A stretch of 10,066 bases of DNA from the NCBI GenBank assembly GCA_009698975.1, contig WLPB01000023.1, forward strand, positions 1 to 10,066, given 5' to 3'. The notes beneath the pieces were generated by a model. It ran no database searches, was not told the DNA's origin, and saw only the letters and a program-made list of their open reading frames with translations. Source of the DNA: Actinomycetota bacterium. Its GTDB lineage: Bacteria > Actinomycetota > Actinomycetes > Nanopelagicales > Nanopelagicaceae. Position numbers and translations under genes: made by a program. Shown here one piece after another: positions 7,876 through 10,066 of this stretch (position 1 is its first letter; each line of letters starts with the position of its first letter).

Positions 7876-7889
7876 TTGTCCTTACTTAA
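7868..7889. repeat. inverted repeat over two convergent stop codons
   Basis: TTAAGTA (7868-7874) and TACTTAA (7883-7889) are perfect 7-bp arms around 8 bases. Each arm contains the last Lys codon and most of the stop codon of one gene (regulator on the plus strand, permease on the minus strand). It could act as a weak two-way terminator, but the stem is AT-rich without T-runs and may simply reflect both proteins ending in Lys. Confidence 0.35.
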
Positions 7890-8706
7890 CCGCACCTTGT
7901 GAAATGCCTGCAATAAACTGCTTTTGCAGCACTAAGTAGAAGATAACGATTGGGATCACCGCGAGCACAAGTCCAGCCATCGCCTGTCCGTATTCAATCG
8001 AATATTGACCGTAGAAGAGGTAGGTAGAAAGTGGAAGAGTTTGCGACTCCTGTGTAAGTACCAGACGCGGAAGAAGGAAGTCATTCCAAATCCACAACGC
8101 ATTAATGATTGCGACGGTGGCTGTGATTGGTCGCATCATTGGGAAGATGATTCTCCAGAAAGCCACCATATCGGAGGCTCCATCAATTGAAGCAGCCTCA
8201 TCGATTTCAGTGGGGATGTTGGTGATAAAGCCGTGATACAAGAATGTAGATAGCGCTACACCGAAGCCGATATAGAAGAAGATCAACGCAGCACGGTTGT
8301 TCCAAGAAACGATAGGGGCGAAACGTGCCATGAATGGAATCATGAGAGCCTGGAAAGGCACAATCATTGATGTTACTAGTATTAGGAATATGTACTTAGA
8401 TGGTTTTGATTTGGTACGCGCTAAGTAATATGCCAACATTGATGAGAAGACGATAAGTAAAGAAACGCTCAAGACAGTGATGATGATTGAGTTTGTGAGC
8501 GAACGGAAGAAATTCATCTTGGTAAGCGCCTGCTGGAAGTTATCCCAGGAAATAGCCGACGGTATTGAGAGTGGGTTTGCCAGAATTTCTGGCTTTAACT
8601 TGAGGGAGTTTACAAAAACTAAGAGGAATGGGATTACATAGGCAAAGGCTAAGATCGCCCCGACCGCAAAAGTGATGCGTTTAGCCAAGCGTGCGCGGGT
8701 ACTCAT
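7882..8706 (-). CDS. sugar ABC transporter permease, MalG type
   Basis: Inner-membrane subunit of a carbohydrate importer (CUT1 type). The 274 residues contain six predicted helices, near 11-33, 71-95, 104-125, 137-158, 195-213 and 241-262. The cytoplasmic loop carries the EAA motif EAASIDGASDMVAFWRIIFP (170-189), where the ATPase docks. The N-terminal LKLKPEILANPLSIP and the stretch WNDFLLPRLVL after the fifth helix are usual for the second permease of such pairs. ATG at 8706 overlaps the stop of the upstream permease as ATGA, with GAGGTG five bases before it, so the two are translationally coupled. No ATPase gene follows: the next gene is the convergent regulator 6 bp away. A shared ATPase of the MsiK/MsmX kind encoded elsewhere would be expected. 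The substrate is inferred only from the neighbouring alpha-glucosidase. Confidence 0.93.
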   Translation of the reverse strand: MSTRARLAKRITFAVGAILAFAYVIPFLLVFVNSLKLKPEILANPLSIPSAISWDNFQQALTKMNFFRSLTNSIIITVLSVSLLIVFSSMLAYYLARTKSKPSKYIFLILVTSMIVPFQALMIPFMARFAPIVSWNNRAALIFFYIGFGVALSTFLYHGFITNIPTEIDEAASIDGASDMVAFWRIIFPMMRPITATVAIINALWIWNDFLLPRLVLTQESQTLPLSTYLFYGQYSIEYGQAMAGLVLAVIPIVIFYLVLQKQFIAGISQGAVK

Positions 8707-9572
8707 CGCTGCACCTCATATCTCTTAGAGATGGTGACTTGGACCAGAGCGGCAACCGCAACCATTAAGAACATTATGACTGCCTTAGATTGTCCGGTGC
8801 CAAAGTTTCCGTTGCCGAATGCATCTTGGAAGATATGCATAGAGATCAGCTCGGTAGTGCGGAATGGTCCGCCGCCCGTCAACGCGACGTTGACGTCGTA
8901 GGCCATGAACCCGCCGCGAAGGGTTAAGAAGAGGGCGATCGTGAAAGCCTGCGCCATCAATGGAATTTTGATGGCAAGTAGGGTGCGAAGCGGTGAGGCG
9001 CCATCAATTTGTGAAGCTTCAAGTACATCGTTTTCAATCGAAACGAGGCCGGTGATGTAGACAATCATCATGTAACCCGAGGATTGCCATACTGTCACGA
9101 TAATAAGCGCCCAAAATGCCTTATTGGTGTCCTGCAACCAGGACTCTTTGAAGAGCTCCCAATCATATTTATTGGCAAGAGATACGAGCGCGCTATTAAA
9201 AATAAACTGCCAGATCACACCGAGGACTACGCCGCCGATGAGGTTTGGAACAAAGAAAAATGTGCGCAGAATATTTCGGCTGCGTAGCTTGGAGGTGACG
9301 ATAAGCGCTAATCCAAAGGCAACCGCATTTACTGCGATGAGTGAAACTACAACAAAGAGTGATGTAAATCGAAGAGTGGACCAGAATGTTGGGTCTTGGA
9401 ATGATTTTGTGTAATTAGAAATTCCTACAAACTTATTAGCTTCAAATCCATCCCAGTCTGTAAAGGTGTAATAAAAACCATTTGCGAAGGGGACGATCAG
9501 AACGACCGTAAATATTGAAAGAGGTATGGCAGCGAATTTAAAGAACTTCTTCGTTGCTCTTACAGATGGCAC
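8703..9572 (-). CDS. sugar ABC transporter permease, MalF type
   Basis: Partner permease forming the membrane channel of the sugar importer with the MalG-type subunit. The 289 residues have six predicted helices, starting near 13-33 and 67-93. The EAA loop reads EASQIDGASPLRTLLAIKIP (185-204), and LTGGGPFRTTE (231-241) before the last helix is the usual signature of the first permease in CUT1 systems. The long periplasmic insertion of enterobacterial MalF is absent, as is normal for Gram-positive relatives. The start is GTG at 9572, fixed by a strong AAGGAG five bases upstream; the nearby sequence offers no better start. It stops inside the start of the next gene (4-bp overlap). A terminator-like hairpin separates it from the binding-protein gene upstream, so it may be made in smaller amounts than that protein. 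Confidence 0.93.
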   Translation of the reverse strand: MPSVRATKKFFKFAAIPLSIFTVVLIVPFANGFYYTFTDWDGFEANKFVGISNYTKSFQDPTFWSTLRFTSLFVVVSLIAVNAVAFGLALIVTSKLRSRNILRTFFFVPNLIGGVVLGVIWQFIFNSALVSLANKYDWELFKESWLQDTNKAFWALIIVTVWQSSGYMMIVYITGLVSIENDVLEASQIDGASPLRTLLAIKIPLMAQAFTIALFLTLRGGFMAYDVNVALTGGGPFRTTELISMHIFQDAFGNGNFGTGQSKAVIMFLMVAVAALVQVTISKRYEVQR

Positions 9573-9610
9573 TTGATCTCCTTCAATTGTGTTTCCTGTG
9601 CAAATCTCTT

Positions 9611-9657
9611 TTTAAGAAAAATCATCCTGAGGCGAGTTGCCTCGCCTCAGGATGATT
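9611..9657 (-). terminator. intra-operon hairpin with T-run (attenuating terminator)
   Basis: The arms at 9620-9636 and 9641-9657 are perfectly complementary over 17 bp around a four-base loop (TTGC). Read on the minus strand, the stem is followed directly by TTTTCTTAAAAAG, so with the stem's own last bases there is a run of about six T. It has the form of a Rho-independent terminator 41 bp after the binding-protein stop and about 48 bp before the first permease start. Since the permeases have no clear promoter in between, it probably lets part of the transcripts pass and lowers permease level; it could also protect the 3' end of the upstream message. Confidence 0.8.
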
Positions 9658-9697
9658 CTATTTACTTTCTTTTTGACTTGAAAGTGGTTCTGCGAAA

Positions 9698-10066
9698 TTA
9701 CTTCGCATCTCCACGCCAAGTCTTTACTGAGCCCTTCCATGCAGCTTCAATTGCATCTGCAAGGTCAGCAGAGCTGATCTTGTCAGTGAAGTACTGCTGC
9801 ATAGATACCTTTCCAACTGTCTCTTGGAGACCTGCTGGGTAGTAGGTGTTGATCCACTCAAGTGTCTTACCTGCTCCAACATATGCTGCGATTTCGCGTG
9901 CCATGTTTGTAGCTGGCTGAACCTTGAAGCCACTGTAGACAGGGATGAAGCCCATGCCACCCTTTGTTGAAGGGTTAGCAACGAACTTCTGTCCTGCTGG
10001 TGATGTGTAGAGCCATGTAAGGAAGTCGATAGCTCCATCGCGCTCTGCCTTTGTAGACTGCTTTGC
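9698..10066 (-). CDS. sugar ABC transporter substrate-binding protein, C-terminal part
   Basis: Extracytoplasmic receptor that would deliver sugar to the two permeases. Only the last 122 residues are present; the frame is open to the right edge, so the start, signal peptide and lipobox are not visible. The visible sequence has the usual C-terminal lobe of family 1 solute-binding proteins: AIDFLTWLYTSPAGQKFVAN, a Gly-rich loop and FIPVYSG, then helices up to the end, where ADAIEAAWKGSVKTW matches the common closing helix. It is first in the visible operon order (binding protein, permease, permease) and is separated from the permeases by a terminator-like hairpin. Which sugar it binds cannot be read from this part. 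Confidence 0.88.
   Translation of the reverse strand, partial: AKQSTKAERDGAIDFLTWLYTSPAGQKFVANPSTKGGMGFIPVYSGFKVQPATNMAREIAAYVGAGKTLEWINTYYPAGLQETVGKVSMQQYFTDKISSADLADAIEAAWKGSVKTWRGDAK

Noticed and set aside
9620..9657. Hairpin as a mobile repeat (REP/MITE) or attachment site
   Set aside because: Only one copy in the window, no target duplication, and the T-run fits a terminator; a genome-wide copy count would settle it.
9573..9842. 89-residue plus-strand open frame through the hairpin
   Set aside because: It crosses the terminator-like hairpin and runs antisense to the binding-protein gene; no ribosome site or family features.

Overview
The window looks like a compact chromosomal segment of an actinobacterium with moderate GC (roughly 45-50% by eye) and very short intergenic gaps. 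Three things suggest this. The topoisomerase I has no four-cysteine zinc motifs in the part visible, but has GRxG-type C-terminal repeats and a lysine-rich linker and tail. A K+-independent proton-pumping pyrophosphatase gene lies next to topA, as it does close to topA in Streptomyces. The sugar locus has two permeases and no ATPase of its own in view. A freshwater acI/Nanopelagicales-type genome (Planktophila/Nanopelagicus) would fit the GC and compactness, but that placement is inference.

Layout, left to right. Minus strand: 1-2667 topA (C-terminus beyond the left edge), 2706-5012 hppA, 5114-6805 a GH13 alpha-glucosidase. Plus strand: 6862-7875 a LacI-family regulator, divergent from the glucosidase and convergent with the transporter genes. 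Minus strand: 7882-8706 and 8703-9572, two sugar ABC permeases overlapping by 4 bp. Then a perfect 17-bp hairpin with a T-run, and 9698-10066, the C-terminal end of a sugar-binding lipoprotein-type protein whose N-terminus lies beyond the right edge.

From 5114 to the right edge the genes form one catabolic locus: binding protein and two permeases import an oligosaccharide, the GH13 enzyme hydrolyses it in the cytoplasm, and the LacI-type protein probably controls the set. The glucosidase family points to an alpha-glucoside (maltose/isomaltose/trehalose-like), but the sugar is not proven. The left half is housekeeping: DNA supercoiling and a membrane proton pump driven by pyrophosphate.

I see no phage, transposon, CRISPR, tRNA or rRNA, and no clearly new system. 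The second-look items are regulatory: an intra-operon hairpin between binding protein and permease genes, a probable leaderless GTG start for the regulator with a dyad in its promoter spacer, an unusual LacI hinge, and a 10-bp direct repeat bracketing the likely hppA promoter.
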